This document shows, piece after piece, positions 18,421-28,255 of a stretch of 64,000 nucleotides of DNA. The position numbers and the translations under genes were made by a program. Source of the stretch: Algisphaera sp039180025 (GTDB lineage Bacteria > Planctomycetota > Phycisphaerae > Phycisphaerales > Phycisphaeraceae); NCBI GenBank assembly GCA_039180025.1, contig JBCDDZ010000011.1, positions 12,512 through 76,511 of the forward strand, given 5' to 3'. The notes beneath the pieces were generated by a model. That model saw only the letters and a list, made by a program, of their open reading frames with translations. It made no database searches and was not told the DNA's origin. Position 1 is the stretch's first letter. Every line of letters begins with the position of its first letter.

Positions 18421-20253
18421 TCAGGTGGCCTTAATCAGGATCAGCGTCGTGTCGTCCGTCGCCCGCCGCGGGCCGGTGTGCTGGCGGACGGTCCAGAGGA
18501 CGTGATTCAGCGCGTCGTTCGCTGAGCGATCCGCGACCTCGATCAGCAGTTGCTCCGCCCGCTCCCGGCCGAAGCGCTTGCCCTGGGCGTCCATCGCGTC
18601 GGGCAGGCCGTCGGTGTAAGCAAGAAAAAGGTCCCCGGGGCGGAAATCCCAGACGCCTTTGTCGTACCGCTGCTCGGGATCGATCCCGACGATCATCCCC
18701 CCGATGTCCAGCGGGATCAACTCGCCGTCGCGGATCACGATGGGCGGTTCGTGGCCGGCGTTGCAATACGTCAGCCGGCCGGTGTGCGGGTCGAGCGTGC
18801 CGTACCACAGGGTGGCGAACTCGGATTCCAGCGTGTCGCGGCAGAGCGCCCGGTTGACCCGCCCGATCACCTCGTCGAGGTCGTAGAGGTCCTGCGCGAA
18901 TGCTCGCAGCGACGCCCGTGCCCCCGCCATCAGCAGGGACGCCGCCACACCCTTGCCCACGACGTCGCCGATCCCGATCCCCAGGTTTTCGTGGTCGAGT
19001 TGAATGAAGTCGTAGAAATCACCCGAAAGTTCAAACGAAGGCACATAGCGGGCGGCGATGTCGTAGCCGGGGGGGGCGGGCACCTGTTTCGGGAGCATCC
19101 GCCGCTGCACATCAGCGGCGAGGTGAAGCTGACGCAACATCTTCTGGTTGTCCGCCCGCGCCGCATCGAGCCGGGTCTTCTCGATCGCGGTCGCCAAAAG
19201 CTGGGCGATCGCCCGCACCAGATCGATCTCGAACTGGGTGAACTGCCTCACCTCTTCGGTGAATAGCTGGAGCGTGCCGATGGGCTGACCCTGATAAATC
19301 ATGCCCACGCAGAGCATCGACGTCAGCCCCTCGGCCCGGGCCTGATCGGGATAGTAGACCCGCGGGTCGGTCGCCATCTCTTTGATAAAGATTGTTTCGC
19401 CACGCAGCGTCGCGGCCAGCATCTCGGACCGGTTGACCAGCAGCTTGCCCTTATTGATGTAGTTTTCCGACAGCCCGGTGTTCGCCCGCCGCTCGAGCAC
19501 CTGCCCCTCGTCCGAGTCCTTGAGCATCCGGATCACCACCGCTCGGACCTTCATCAAGTCCGCGACCGAACGCGCCGCGGTGTCGAGCGTCTGCTGGAGG
19601 TCTTCCCGACCCGCCAGCACCGTGGAAACCCGGTACAGGACACTGAGCTCTTCGAGCCGTTGCTGCGCGTGGTACTGCTCGAAACAGAGCCGGGCGATGG
19701 CGTTGGCCATCAGGTAAAGAAATTGGATCGCGGCACCGCGGTTGGTCCCGAACGCCAGCTCGGCTGCGTCGTAAAGCTCGCGGCTCTGGACCGCGTCGAG
19801 CCGCAGCGTCTTGGTCAGTACATCCAGTTCTTGGCGACGCTCGGGCGCATCGTCGACGGTAGAGCCGCCCGGCTCGATCACGATCGAACCCAGCGTCTGC
19901 CCTTCGACCGTGATCGGCGCGTGGAAGCCGCCGTCCGTCGGGGTACTGGACGACTCGGTGAGGTCGATCAGCTGCTCGAAAATCAGGTCGGACTGGTAAC
20001 GCTTCGCCGCGTCCGTCGGGGCGGTCGCCGGCCTGCCGTCGGCGTCGAGGATCGTCGTCGTCAGACGGGTCACCGACGCGAACGCGTCCTGGATTTCCTG
20101 AAGCGTGCTCAGGTCCACGAAATCGGTGAGCGACAACCGCGGTGCCGAGGGCGTGATCTCCGCCGCGGCCCCCGCTGTCGCCGGCACGGCCGGGGCGGCG
20201 GGGTCGGATACGCCGTCGGCCGACAGATTGGGGGGAATGGGTGAAGCGTGCAT
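18421..20253 (-). CDS. RsbU-type PP2C phosphatase with PocR-like and GAF sensory domains
   Basis: 610 residues from the ATG at 20253. An N-terminal disordered Ala/Pro stretch leads to a PocR-like ligand domain (about 40-150: TLQEIQDAFASVTRLTT, ILDADGRPAT). A GAF domain follows at about 215-365 (SMLCVGMIYQGQPIGTLQLF), then a SpoIIE/PP2C domain at about 400-605 with GDFYDFIQL, GIGDVVGKGVAASLLMA and AYTDGLPDAMD, whose aspartates bind the metals. Such proteins dephosphorylate anti-anti-sigma factors in partner-switching. No RsbV/RsbW genes are nearby. Confidence 0.88.
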   Translation of the reverse strand: MHASPIPPNLSADGVSDPAAPAVPATAGAAAEITPSAPRLSLTDFVDLSTLQEIQDAFASVTRLTTTILDADGRPATAPTDAAKRYQSDLIFEQLIDLTESSSTPTDGGFHAPITVEGQTLGSIVIEPGGSTVDDAPERRQELDVLTKTLRLDAVQSRELYDAAELAFGTNRGAAIQFLYLMANAIARLCFEQYHAQQRLEELSVLYRVSTVLAGREDLQQTLDTAARSVADLMKVRAVVIRMLKDSDEGQVLERRANTGLSENYINKGKLLVNRSEMLAATLRGETIFIKEMATDPRVYYPDQARAEGLTSMLCVGMIYQGQPIGTLQLFTEEVRQFTQFEIDLVRAIAQLLATAIEKTRLDAARADNQKMLRQLHLAADVQRRMLPKQVPAPPGYDIAARYVPSFELSGDFYDFIQLDHENLGIGIGDVVGKGVAASLLMAGARASLRAFAQDLYDLDEVIGRVNRALCRDTLESEFATLWYGTLDPHTGRLTYCNAGHEPPIVIRDGELIPLDIGGMIVGIDPEQRYDKGVWDFRPGDLFLAYTDGLPDAMDAQGKRFGRERAEQLLIEVADRSANDALNHVLWTVRQHTGPRRATDDTTLILIKAT

Positions 20254-20470
20254 GGGGTCCGTCCCAATAGGAACGACCGGCCGGAGCGACCCCGAGGGCC
20301 GCGGACACCGATCGCCTGACGATGAATGATAAAGGTTCAGCACCGCGGCGGAAACAAACGCCGCGGCAAATACCGGCAAAGCGAGTCGACCCTACGCCGG
20401 GCAGCGAAAAAAGCTACGTCTCCGACGCCCGGAAAACCACTCCAGGCAACGATAAACGTTGGCGAAGGAC

Positions 20471-22468
20471 CTACTCCTGAGCTTCGGCCGTGGGTTTCTG
20501 CTCAAGCCAAATGCGACGGAGTACCGGGATCAGCGGATCACGCGGCGCGGCGTCCTCGGCGATGGCCAAGCCGTACCGCACCAGCTGACGGGACTCGACC
20601 TGGTGCCCCAGGTAAGCCAACATGATCCCCGGGGCCAAGGCATTGGAATCGGCATTGATCATGCGTTGGAGTTCCTGCTGGAGCCACTCAAGGCGCTCGG
20701 CCGGGGGCAGCAGGTTCTCGCCGTACCGCGTGGCGATCAGCTCGGGGTGCTGCTCAAACAGGGCCCGGAGGTTGAACGTCGCCGAGCGGACCATGCCGGC
20801 CCCGATCTGGGTGTGGATCAGGCCGGCCTGCCCCAAGGGATTACCCGGCGCCTCGAGGCGGATCTGGCGATACGTACGCTCGGCGTTGAGGAACTGGCCG
20901 GCGGCGAGTTGGTCTTCCGCCTGCTGGAACAGTTCGTTGAGTCGGCCCTCCCGCTCGGCCACCAGGGTTTCGAGCCGAACGTTATAAGATAGATTTTCCA
21001 TCAATCCGTCGACCGCGGTCCGGGCACTCTGCCCCGCTTCATCGAGGGCCGAGGTGTCTGCTTCGCCCCCCGTTTCCCCGCCGCTGCCTTCCCGAGGGTT
21101 GTTTTCACGCGCTCCGCGACGGATGCGTTCCAGCGTCGATTCGAGCGAGTTTTCCGCGTCGCGCACCTGGTCGGCGGAAGGCTCTTGCAGCGCCCGCATC
21201 CACGCCGGCCGGGTATCCACGCCGTCACGTTCCGCCGCGGCGGCGTCTTCGCTGACTTTCGACCGGGCCTGCTCACGGATGCGGTCGAGCAGTTGGGTGT
21301 AGGCGTTCTGCGGCGGCTCATCGGCTGAGCTTTCCGCGCTTCCGGGCGCGGTACTTCCGGCGGTAGCCCCCGGAGCGCTGCCGGCGGCGGGGTTTGTTCC
21401 GGGAGCAGACGTGGGGCCGAAGATCGATTGTTGGAGCGCCTGGACGCGGCGTTCGATGGTGGCGAAGTTCGCGTTGGCGGGGTTGACGTCGAGTTGGCCG
21501 AGTTGCAGGGTGGGCCTGACTCGGCCCGACGGGTCGGCGAACCGATCGTCGCGGAACGGCCGGTTGGCGTCGCCGGGGCCTTGTTCGGGGAGCGTAAGTC
21601 GGCCCGGCTGGCGCGGCGTGAGATAGCCGGAGGTGGCTGTCGGATCGATCTCGGTTTCGCCGGCCTCGGGGTCCAGCGGTGTGTTCGGGACGCGGCGGTC
21701 GTCCAACGCCGGGCGGCCGGGCACCCGCGGCGTCGGCGTGGCGCGGGGGGGCGTGAACGCCGGATTAGGCAGCGCCCGCCGGCGGAGCCCGGTCAGCGGG
21801 TCGGCGGTGACCGCCAACGCCGACCCGTCTTCGATGCGGAGCACGCCCAAGGTGTTGCCACGCGACACGGGGTCGAAGCGGTTGGACAGCGCCCGCTGGG
21901 GACGCTGATTAAGGGTGATCTGATAGTTGTCGCTTTGGTTTGGGACGGGATTGACGCGGAAGACCCCGCCCTCGGGGGCGAAGCGGGTCGGCGTGCCGGT
22001 AAAGTTGCGGTTGCCCGGGAGGGTGGTTGCGGAATTGAACACCACGACGTCGCCGCCCTGAATACGGTTGAAGCTTTGGCCGGTGGGGATATTGGCGAAG
22101 ACCGGCGACGAGCGGAGGCTCTCGGCCCGGAAGACGAACAGGTCATCGCTGCCCAGGCCGCCGGTGAAAACCCCCGGGGCGAGGAAGCCCACATCGTCCT
22201 GGAAGCCCACGCCGCCCGCGACGTTGCCGGTGACAAAGTCGTTGCGGGCCTGGAAATCGATCTGGTTTTCGATACGGTTGGTCCCGCCCGACCCCACGCC
22301 GTTGTTCGCGTCGAGCGCCCGGCCGCCGCCGTTGTTCGCCGGGAGCTGCGCCGCGGCCGAGACGCCCCAAGTCCCGGCGATCGCCACGGCCCACACGAGC
22401 GCCCCCTTGCCTAAGCCCGAGGGTTTACGCAGGGAACCAAACAGCAACGGAGACAGGGCAATACGCAT
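20471..22468 (-). CDS. Large secreted protein with C-terminal TPR-like region
   Basis: 665 residues. Signal peptide at about 20-40 (VWAVAIAGTWGVSAAAQ). Residues 40-200 are a glycine/asparagine-rich region. Residues 200-450 are disordered and Pro/Thr/Glu-rich. The last 170 residues are helical with a TPR-like repeat (LFQQAEDQLAAGQFLNAERT, then an APGNPLGQAGLIHTQIGAG segment). Periplasmic or surface location is likely. The neighbouring secreted protein at 35585 has a similar beginning and a TPR-like tail. No enzymatic motif was found. Confidence 0.7.
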   Translation of the reverse strand: MRIALSPLLFGSLRKPSGLGKGALVWAVAIAGTWGVSAAAQLPANNGGGRALDANNGVGSGGTNRIENQIDFQARNDFVTGNVAGGVGFQDDVGFLAPGVFTGGLGSDDLFVFRAESLRSSPVFANIPTGQSFNRIQGGDVVVFNSATTLPGNRNFTGTPTRFAPEGGVFRVNPVPNQSDNYQITLNQRPQRALSNRFDPVSRGNTLGVLRIEDGSALAVTADPLTGLRRRALPNPAFTPPRATPTPRVPGRPALDDRRVPNTPLDPEAGETEIDPTATSGYLTPRQPGRLTLPEQGPGDANRPFRDDRFADPSGRVRPTLQLGQLDVNPANANFATIERRVQALQQSIFGPTSAPGTNPAAGSAPGATAGSTAPGSAESSADEPPQNAYTQLLDRIREQARSKVSEDAAAAERDGVDTRPAWMRALQEPSADQVRDAENSLESTLERIRRGARENNPREGSGGETGGEADTSALDEAGQSARTAVDGLMENLSYNVRLETLVAEREGRLNELFQQAEDQLAAGQFLNAERTYRQIRLEAPGNPLGQAGLIHTQIGAGMVRSATFNLRALFEQHPELIATRYGENLLPPAERLEWLQQELQRMINADSNALAPGIMLAYLGHQVESRQLVRYGLAIAEDAAPRDPLIPVLRRIWLEQKPTAEAQE

Positions 22469-22650
22469 GTAAAAAATTCTTTCTGTTCCACCACCACGGT
22501 CTAAGGCCTCTCCGGGTCTGCCGTGTTTTCGGCTTCCGGCCCCCAGGGGTTTTGCAAGAGGCAGGGTGGTTTCGGATTTGGGTGTGGCCCGCGGGTCGGA
22601 AATAAGCGGGGCTTCTGTTTTCCCGGATGATTGGCTCCCTACGGAAACCC

Positions 22651-22663
22651 TGTGATTATCACA
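22651..22663. promoter_or_regulatory. 13-bp inverted repeat, possible operator
   Basis: TGTGATTATCACA is a perfect inverted repeat around one central base, in an A/T-richer stretch between greA and the secreted TPR gene. It lies about 180 bp upstream of the latter's start. It recalls CRP/FNR-type half sites but with a 3-bp rather than 6-bp spacer. It has no T-tract, so it is not a terminator. Confidence 0.3.
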
Positions 22664-22725
22664 TTAGATTACCTCACCGGTCGGATTTCACGAAAACAAG
22701 TTCGAAATTTCTTCGGCCGACGGAC

Positions 22726-23190
22726 CTACACCAGTTCAAGAATTTCGAAGCGCTTGGTCCCTCGCGGCAAGTCTGCCTTGACCGTGTCACCCACGCTCGC
22801 TTTGAGCAGCGCGTCGCCCAGCGGGCTGCTCACGGTGACTTCGATCTCGTCGGCATCGAAATTGCCCGTGGCCTCGCCGACGAGCTTGTAAAGGTCTTCG
22901 TCGCCGCTGTCGAGGTCTTTGAGCTTTACGATCGAGCCGAGAAACACCATGTTTTCCGGGAGTTCGACGTCGTCGGCGACCTGGGCGTTCTCGAGCCGCT
23001 GGGTCAGGCGGCGGATCTCGGCCTCGTCCATGCCCTGGTCGTCGCGGGCGGCGTGGTATTCCGCGTTTTCCTTGAGGTCCCCGTGGGCCCGGGCCTCGGC
23101 AATACGGGCGGTCACGTCGGGCCGGCGATCGATCAATTCCTTGAGTTTCGCCTCGAGGCGGTCTTTTTCTTCTTGAGTGACGAATTCCAC
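22726..23190 (-). CDS. greA: Transcription elongation factor GreA
   Basis: 154 residues with a GTG start at 23190, supported by GAGGAG six bases upstream. The N-terminal coiled coil (LEAKLKELIDRRPDVTARIA) carries the tip motif EARAHGDLKENAEYHAARDD, whose acidic residues stimulate RNA polymerase transcript cleavage. The C-terminal FKBP-like domain ends TVKADLPRGTKRFEILELV. Length and motifs match GreA. It rescues backtracked RNA polymerase. Confidence 0.95.
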   Translation of the reverse strand: MEFVTQEEKDRLEAKLKELIDRRPDVTARIAEARAHGDLKENAEYHAARDDQGMDEAEIRRLTQRLENAQVADDVELPENMVFLGSIVKLKDLDSGDEDLYKLVGEATGNFDADEIEVTVSSPLGDALLKASVGDTVKADLPRGTKRFEILELV

Positions 23191-23301
23191 AGCGGCTCCT
23201 CGAAGCGGGTCAATAGATCACAATACGGATACAACGCGTCGCTCATCTTAGCACACCCCGCCCCCGCAGCCCGTCACGCCTGCCCCCTCCGACAGCCGGG
23301 C

Positions 23302-24141
23302 TCAGACCGCCGCCCCACCGATCGACTCCCGACGCGACCGCTCCCGGCGGACCTGAAACCACAGGAGCAGCCCCAGCACCGCCCACCCCGATAACGCCGC
23401 CGCCACCACCGCCGCTACTTGGAACCCCTGCTCGGCCACGATCACCGCCGCCTGATCCGTCGGCAGTGTCGACGACAGCGTCCAGATCACCTGGACCGGG
23501 CTCACCCGCATCTCCGCCACGCCGACACTCCCCGACTGCCACCCCAACCACCACAGCGCCGGCTCGAGCACCACCACGGCCGCGCACCCCAGCATCGCTC
23601 CGACCCGCCACGCACCTCGGTCCGAGCCCCGCCCCCACGCGATCAGCAGCCCCGCCAACAGCGACCAGCCGGCGATCGCCGCGCCCAACATCAACACCTG
23701 CTTCGCCATCCACGGTGCAACCAACAGCAGCGGCCAGAGCACGACCTGGAACACCAGATTCAAGCACACCCAATCCAGCAGCACCCCCCGGCAAGCCCAA
23801 GCCCAGTCCGACGCCGCGACTTCACCCCGAGCCAGCGTCCCCGCGTCACGCCGCCGTCCCCGGCCCGTGGGCTGGCTCAGCCGGACCGCCGGCCAAACGC
23901 CCAGCAGCCCCACGATCCCCGAAAACACCATCGTCCGCAGCGCCGGTACCGTCCACGTCCACCCCCCCATCATCCCCAACACGCCCCAGATCCCCATCAG
24001 CCACAGGCACCACCCCAGGACCAACAGCCGCACCCCGTGCGGCGGATGCCCCCCGACCCGCCGCGGCCACTCGGGCGGCTCCGCCTCAGCCCCACCCGGG
24101 GCCGGATCGGCCACCGCGTCGTTCGGATTCGTAGTAGTCAC
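23302..24141 (-). CDS. Multi-span membrane protein of unknown function
   Basis: 279 residues from a GTG at 24141; the open frame reaches 24231, so the start is uncertain. The N-terminal 45 residues are polar and acidic. About six hydrophobic helices follow (LLVLGWCLWLMGIWGVLGMM, VFQVVLWPLLLVAPWM, VVLEPALWWLGW and others). The C-terminal tail is basic (QVRRERSRRES). No family is recognised. A Yip1-like or exosortase-type role is not supported by any motif. Confidence 0.55.
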   Translation of the reverse strand: MTTTNPNDAVADPAPGGAEAEPPEWPRRVGGHPPHGVRLLVLGWCLWLMGIWGVLGMMGGWTWTVPALRTMVFSGIVGLLGVWPAVRLSQPTGRGRRRDAGTLARGEVAASDWAWACRGVLLDWVCLNLVFQVVLWPLLLVAPWMAKQVLMLGAAIAGWSLLAGLLIAWGRGSDRGAWRVGAMLGCAAVVVLEPALWWLGWQSGSVGVAEMRVSPVQVIWTLSSTLPTDQAAVIVAEQGFQVAAVVAAALSGWAVLGLLLWFQVRRERSRRESIGGAAV

Positions 24142-24279
24142 GTCGCTCAAGGCATCCGCAAGTTTACGTCTTCTCGGTCCGCAAGGCACCACCCCCCATG
24201 CCCCTCCAGACCGATGACCGGGATTCTCCATCCCCAGGGCCCGGCCGGGCTCCTGCGACTCGGGACGTAACGCCCGGAC

Positions 24280-25341
24280 TCAGGACCAAGACCATAATTC
24301 CGGGACAAACGCGTAGCCCTGCCCCCGGGTTTTAAGGTGGCCGAACGCCGGGAACGCGAGATGCGAGCTGGCCACCGCCACGCCGTCGGCGGCCGCGAGG
24401 TCCAGCATCTTCCGCCGTGTCTTCCCCGCCACCGCGGTATCGGCGTCGAACGCCACCTTCCAGTCCGGGTGCGCGAGCTGGACCGGCGGGAAATGCAGGA
24501 TGTCGGACATATACAAGAGCCGATCGCCCCCCGAGGCCAGGTGGCACAGCAGGTGCCCGGGGGTGTGGCCGGGGGCGGCCATAACCGTTACGCCGGACCC
24601 GGGCAGGACCTCGTCGCCGTCATTCACGAGGGTCAGCTTGTCGTCGCCGATCAGGCTGAACACTTTCTGAGACAGGGCCGTGAAAACCGCGATCGTGCCC
24701 GCGTCGAGCCGTGAGCGAGAGAAGTCGGGGTCGCGCACAAAACCCCGCTCGGTTTCGGAGAGCACGATTTGTGCCTCCGGGAAGCGGAGCGAACCGTCAT
24801 CGCCCAGCAAGCCGCCGATATGGTCGGGGTGGGCGTGGGTCACCAGAATCGCGTCGATGTCCGCCGGGGCCAGCCCGATGTTGGCCAGATGGGTCACGAG
24901 TTGGTTGGTGGTTTCGCCGCCGAAGGCCTTCCCGCAGCCGGCATCGACCAAAAGGTTTTTTCCGTCGGGCGTCTGTATCAGCAGCGTGTTCACATGGGCC
25001 AGCACGCCGTTGCGAGGGACGAAGCGATCCGCCAGGGCGGCGTGGACCGCGTCGGCCCCCGCGTCGCCGCCGATCACCGGATGTAGCCCCGTGGGGAACA
25101 GAAACGTCCCGTCACTCAGCAGCGTGACGGTCAGGTCGCCGACGGCTTTGGTGTAGAACCCCGCGCCTTGCATCGCGGGGCGGGGGTGGGTCGATGCCGG
25201 GGCCGCGGTTGGAGCGTGGCCGTCGGCCCGGGCCCGCAGCGGCAGCCCCGCCAAGCCGGCCGCAGCGGTTCCCAGGAGCGAGCGTCGACTCAGGCGGGCT
25301 GCGTCGGCGCGGCGGACGGGTGGGACAGGATTCATAGTCAT
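24280..25341 (-). CDS. Tat-exported MBL-fold metallo-hydrolase
   Basis: 353 residues from the ATG at 25341, with AGGAG eight bases upstream. The N-terminus has a twin-arginine type leader (SRRSLLGTAAAGLAGLPL). The metallo-beta-lactamase zinc motif is THAHPDHIGG, with further ligands in PGHTPGH, MSDILH and the final SSH. It most resembles the periplasmic MBL hydrolases of the quorum-quenching-lactonase/arylsulfatase-like clade; the substrate cannot be told. It is divergent from the gene at 25545 across a region holding a CTAGCCTAG palindrome. Confidence 0.85.
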   Translation of the reverse strand: MTMNPVPPVRRADAARLSRRSLLGTAAAGLAGLPLRARADGHAPTAAPASTHPRPAMQGAGFYTKAVGDLTVTLLSDGTFLFPTGLHPVIGGDAGADAVHAALADRFVPRNGVLAHVNTLLIQTPDGKNLLVDAGCGKAFGGETTNQLVTHLANIGLAPADIDAILVTHAHPDHIGGLLGDDGSLRFPEAQIVLSETERGFVRDPDFSRSRLDAGTIAVFTALSQKVFSLIGDDKLTLVNDGDEVLPGSGVTVMAAPGHTPGHLLCHLASGGDRLLYMSDILHFPPVQLAHPDWKVAFDADTAVAGKTRRKMLDLAAADGVAVASSHLAFPAFGHLKTRGQGYAFVPELWSWS

Positions 25342-25401
25342 GGCGGAGGCTCCTGGGTGCAGGACAGGTCCGAGGTTTGGCCCGCTCACGGTGAGGCAAG
25401 A

Positions 25402-25412
25402 CCTAGCCTAGG
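25402..25412. promoter_or_regulatory. CCTAGCCTAGG palindrome in a divergent promoter region
   Basis: Perfect inverted repeat of 11 bp between the MBL hydrolase gene and the gene at 25545. Its core CTAGCCTAG recurs in the region before the MATE gene (32525-32537). A -10-like TATACT is nearby at 25451-25456. Confidence 0.35.
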
Positions 25413-25544
25413 ATAGACCTTCGTGACGGGGTCGGTGAGCAGGGGCTTGGTATACTGGCGAGATGCGGCCGGCTGGCCGCGGCGTCAGGCCGCGCCCCCA
25501 TACCCCCCGGGCCGCTCCCGCTCCTTGCCCAGGACCAGACCATT

Positions 25545-26291
25545 ATGGCGACCAGCTTCGGCGCCCTGTGCACCGACTTTTACATCAACCATAAGCTCGC
25601 GCTCAAGATGGACCTGCCCTCGGAGCGCGAGACGATCCTGCACTTCTTCGACCGGATGCGCAAAAGCCTGCCCGCGATGAACCGCTTCAAACGCTACGAC
25701 GGCGAGCTCGCCCTCGAATCCGCCCGGAAAGACGCCCGCTACACCTGGCTGGCCCTGCGACGCAACTCCATCCGCACCGGCCATGTCAACCCCGAAACCA
25801 TGGACCAGGCCCTGGACTATCACCAGCTGGTCCTCGAATTGGCCCCCTACCACCTGACCATCAGCCCCCTGGACGTCGACTACGTCGAGCTGATGTACGG
25901 CTTCGACCTCGAATGCCGGCAGAACCACGACGCGGTCATCTTCGAAGCCCTCTACGCCAACTCGCCGCTGGGCTCGCTCCTGGGCGACGCGGCCGACCGC
26001 GTGCTCGACGTCCAGCCCGTCTTCGGCCAGTCGCTCAACGACGCCGGGGACCTGCAAGCCTATTACGAAGTCAAGACCCGGCCCAAGAGCCGGCGCGGCT
26101 CGTCCAAACGCTACTCCGGCGAGCCCATCAGCCTCTTCCTCACGCTGCGCAAGTACGGGCCCGTCGACGACCTCGCCGACATGCCCGGGCTCGTCCGCCA
26201 GCTCAACGAGCACTGCGAAGCGCTCGCCACCGACAAGCTGATCCCCGACCTCCTGACCCCGATCGTCCAGCATATCGGCAGCAGCGCGTAA
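25545..26291 (+). CDS. Conserved-looking hypothetical protein
   Basis: 248 residues, ATG start. Soluble, with no signal peptide or membrane helix. It has alternating helices and strands (LALKMDLPSERETILHFFD, LDYHQLVLELAPYHLTISPL, LDVDYVELMYGFDLEC). The regular composition and lack of low complexity support a real gene. I do not recognise the family. It lies upstream of the phosphoesterase/ddl pair on the same strand, with 107 bp to the next start. Confidence 0.6.
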   Translation: MATSFGALCTDFYINHKLALKMDLPSERETILHFFDRMRKSLPAMNRFKRYDGELALESARKDARYTWLALRRNSIRTGHVNPETMDQALDYHQLVLELAPYHLTISPLDVDYVELMYGFDLECRQNHDAVIFEALYANSPLGSLLGDAADRVLDVQPVFGQSLNDAGDLQAYYEVKTRPKSRRGSSKRYSGEPISLFLTLRKYGPVDDLADMPGLVRQLNEHCEALATDKLIPDLLTPIVQHIGSSA

Positions 26292-26398
26292 AACGCGGCC
26301 GCGTCGCCGGACCGCTTCGCCCCACCGATCGGGCGCGTGAACTCGGCCCGCGTTTTATGCTTCCGGTTCTTTCCAGACGCACCGCCTAAGTTCTCCCT

Positions 26399-27295
26399 AT
26401 GCGTGTGATTCAGCTCAGCGACCTGCACCTGGGGCCAAGAAACCACGGCGCAACGTACAAGCAGGAAGCCAACCGGGAGGCATGGGACTACGCCCGGGCG
26501 GTCGCAAAGCAGCTGCGGGCGATAGCGTCGGCTCCACCGAAAACCGGGAACTCTCCGCGGGAGCCAGATGCCCCGCGAGAAGATGAACTCGTCGTGGTGG
26601 TGACGGGCGACCTGACCGACGAGGGACACGTGAACCCGGCGGAGTTGGCCCCCGCGGCCCGCTGGCTCGGGACGCTGCCGGGCCGGGTGCTCTGCGTGCC
26701 GGGCAACCACGACGTGGGGAACTTCGCCACCGCGCGGGCGTCGCCCACGGTGTCCGAGCGCTTTCTGGCCCAGTGGGAATCAGAGATCGGCCCGGACCGG
26801 TTTCAGCATGCAGCGGACGGGCACCGGCTGATCGGGCTCAACGCGATGCTCATCGGCTCGGGGCTCGCGGCGGAGGCCGAGCAGGAACAGTGGCTGGCCG
26901 ACGAACTCCACGCGGCAGAAGCGGCCGGCGAATCGGTCTGGGTGTTCCAGCACGCGCCGCTGTTCCTGCGGGAACCCGGCGAGATACGCGAAGCCCGGGA
27001 GCATTACTGGTGCCCCGACGCCGGGCCCCGAGACCGGATGCTGCGACTGCTGGACCGCCCGGCGGTCAAGGGGCTGGGCCACGGCCATGTCCACCGGCGG
27101 TACGACCAGTGGCACGGGGGGCGCGTATACCGGGCCTGCCCGGCACTGTCGGGCACGCACACCGACGCGGACTACTTCCCGCGCGACGCGCAGGTGGATC
27201 GCCACGACCTGGCCTGCTGGGACCTGACCCGGGACGGGGCCGAGCTAAGCTGGCTGCCGACGGGGCTCGAGACGACGACCCGGTACGTGGGTTAG
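26399..27295 (+). CDS. Calcineurin-like metallophosphoesterase
   Basis: 298 residues. All metal-binding blocks are present in order: QLSDLHLG, VVVTGDLTDEG, CVPGNHDVG, VFQHAPLF and GLGHGHVHRRY. This arrangement is that of the class III cyclic nucleotide phosphodiesterase (CpdA-like) group; the true substrate is not certain. It is 38 bp upstream of ddl, and probably in one operon. Confidence 0.85.
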   Translation: MRVIQLSDLHLGPRNHGATYKQEANREAWDYARAVAKQLRAIASAPPKTGNSPREPDAPREDELVVVVTGDLTDEGHVNPAELAPAARWLGTLPGRVLCVPGNHDVGNFATARASPTVSERFLAQWESEIGPDRFQHAADGHRLIGLNAMLIGSGLAAEAEQEQWLADELHAAEAAGESVWVFQHAPLFLREPGEIREAREHYWCPDAGPRDRMLRLLDRPAVKGLGHGHVHRRYDQWHGGRVYRACPALSGTHTDADYFPRDAQVDRHDLACWDLTRDGAELSWLPTGLETTTRYVG

Positions 27296-27333
27296 GATCA
27301 TCGGCGGATGCTCGAACCGCAGGGAAGCGAACG

Positions 27334-28248
27334 ATGAAGGTAATGGTGCTCGCGGGCGGGCCGGACCGGGAACGAGAAGTGTCGCTACGTTCGGGCGCAC
27401 AGGTGGCCGCGGCGCTGCGCGAGGCGGGCCACGCCGTGCGTGAGCGGGACCTGATGCCCGACGACCAGACCGCCCTCGGGGGCTTCGCCGCGTGGGGCGG
27501 CGAGGTGGTGTTCCCCGTGTTCCACGGCAAATGGGGCGAAGGCGGCGGGGCCCAACGACTACTCGAGACGGCGGGGGTGAAATACGTAGGCTGCCGCGAG
27601 GCCGCGGCCCGGCTCTGCACCGACAAAGCGGCGACCAAGCGGCGGCTGCTGGACGCGAAGCTACCCACCCCGGCGTTCGAGCTGGTGAACTCCGAAAGCC
27701 AGCCGACCCTGCCGACGCCGGTGGTGATCAAACCCAACGACGACGGATCGAGTATCGACCTGGCGATCTGTCCCGACCCGGAAGCGGTCAAAAAAGCCTG
27801 GGCGGAACTCTCGCCACGCAACCCGGTGCTGCTGGTCGAGCGGTTCATCACGGGCAAAGAGATGACCGTAGGCATCGTCGAAGACGAGTCCGGCGAGCCC
27901 GTGGCCCTGCCCACGATCCAGATCGTGCCCGCCACTGCGTTCTACGATTACGACGCGAAATACGTCCGCGACGATACGCGGTACTTATTTGACGCCGTGC
28001 CGGAAGCGGTCGAGACGTCGCTGCGGGGCTTGGCGGTGCGGGTGTTCCGGGAACTGGGCTGCCGGCAGCTCTCGCGGGTCGATCTTTTTCTGGACGACGC
28101 GGACCAGCCCTGGGTCATCGAGGTCAACACGATGCCGGGGTTCACGTCCCATTCGCTGCTGCCGATGGCGGCGGCGCGGTCGGGGCTGCCGCTGCCGCGG
28201 CTGGTCGATCGGCTGGTCACGCGAGCGGCGCGGGACTGGATCGGATAA
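27334..28248 (+). CDS. ddl: D-alanine--D-alanine ligase
   Basis: 304 residues from the ATG at 27334, with AGGGAAG upstream. Ddl makes the D-Ala-D-Ala dipeptide for peptidoglycan. Motifs: VLAGGPDREREVSLRSG, FPVFHGKWGEGGGAQ, the ATP-grasp PVVIKPNDDGSSIDL, VERFITGKEMTVGIV, and VDLFLDDADQPWVIEVNTMPG with metal-binding Asn/Glu. An FtsQ-like gene follows at 29224 in the same direction, resembling the classic ddl-ftsQ order with an inverted gene between. Confidence 0.93.
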   Translation: MKVMVLAGGPDREREVSLRSGAQVAAALREAGHAVRERDLMPDDQTALGGFAAWGGEVVFPVFHGKWGEGGGAQRLLETAGVKYVGCREAAARLCTDKAATKRRLLDAKLPTPAFELVNSESQPTLPTPVVIKPNDDGSSIDLAICPDPEAVKKAWAELSPRNPVLLVERFITGKEMTVGIVEDESGEPVALPTIQIVPATAFYDYDAKYVRDDTRYLFDAVPEAVETSLRGLAVRVFRELGCRQLSRVDLFLDDADQPWVIEVNTMPGFTSHSLLPMAAARSGLPLPRLVDRLVTRAARDWIG

Positions 28249-28255
28249 CGAAAGA

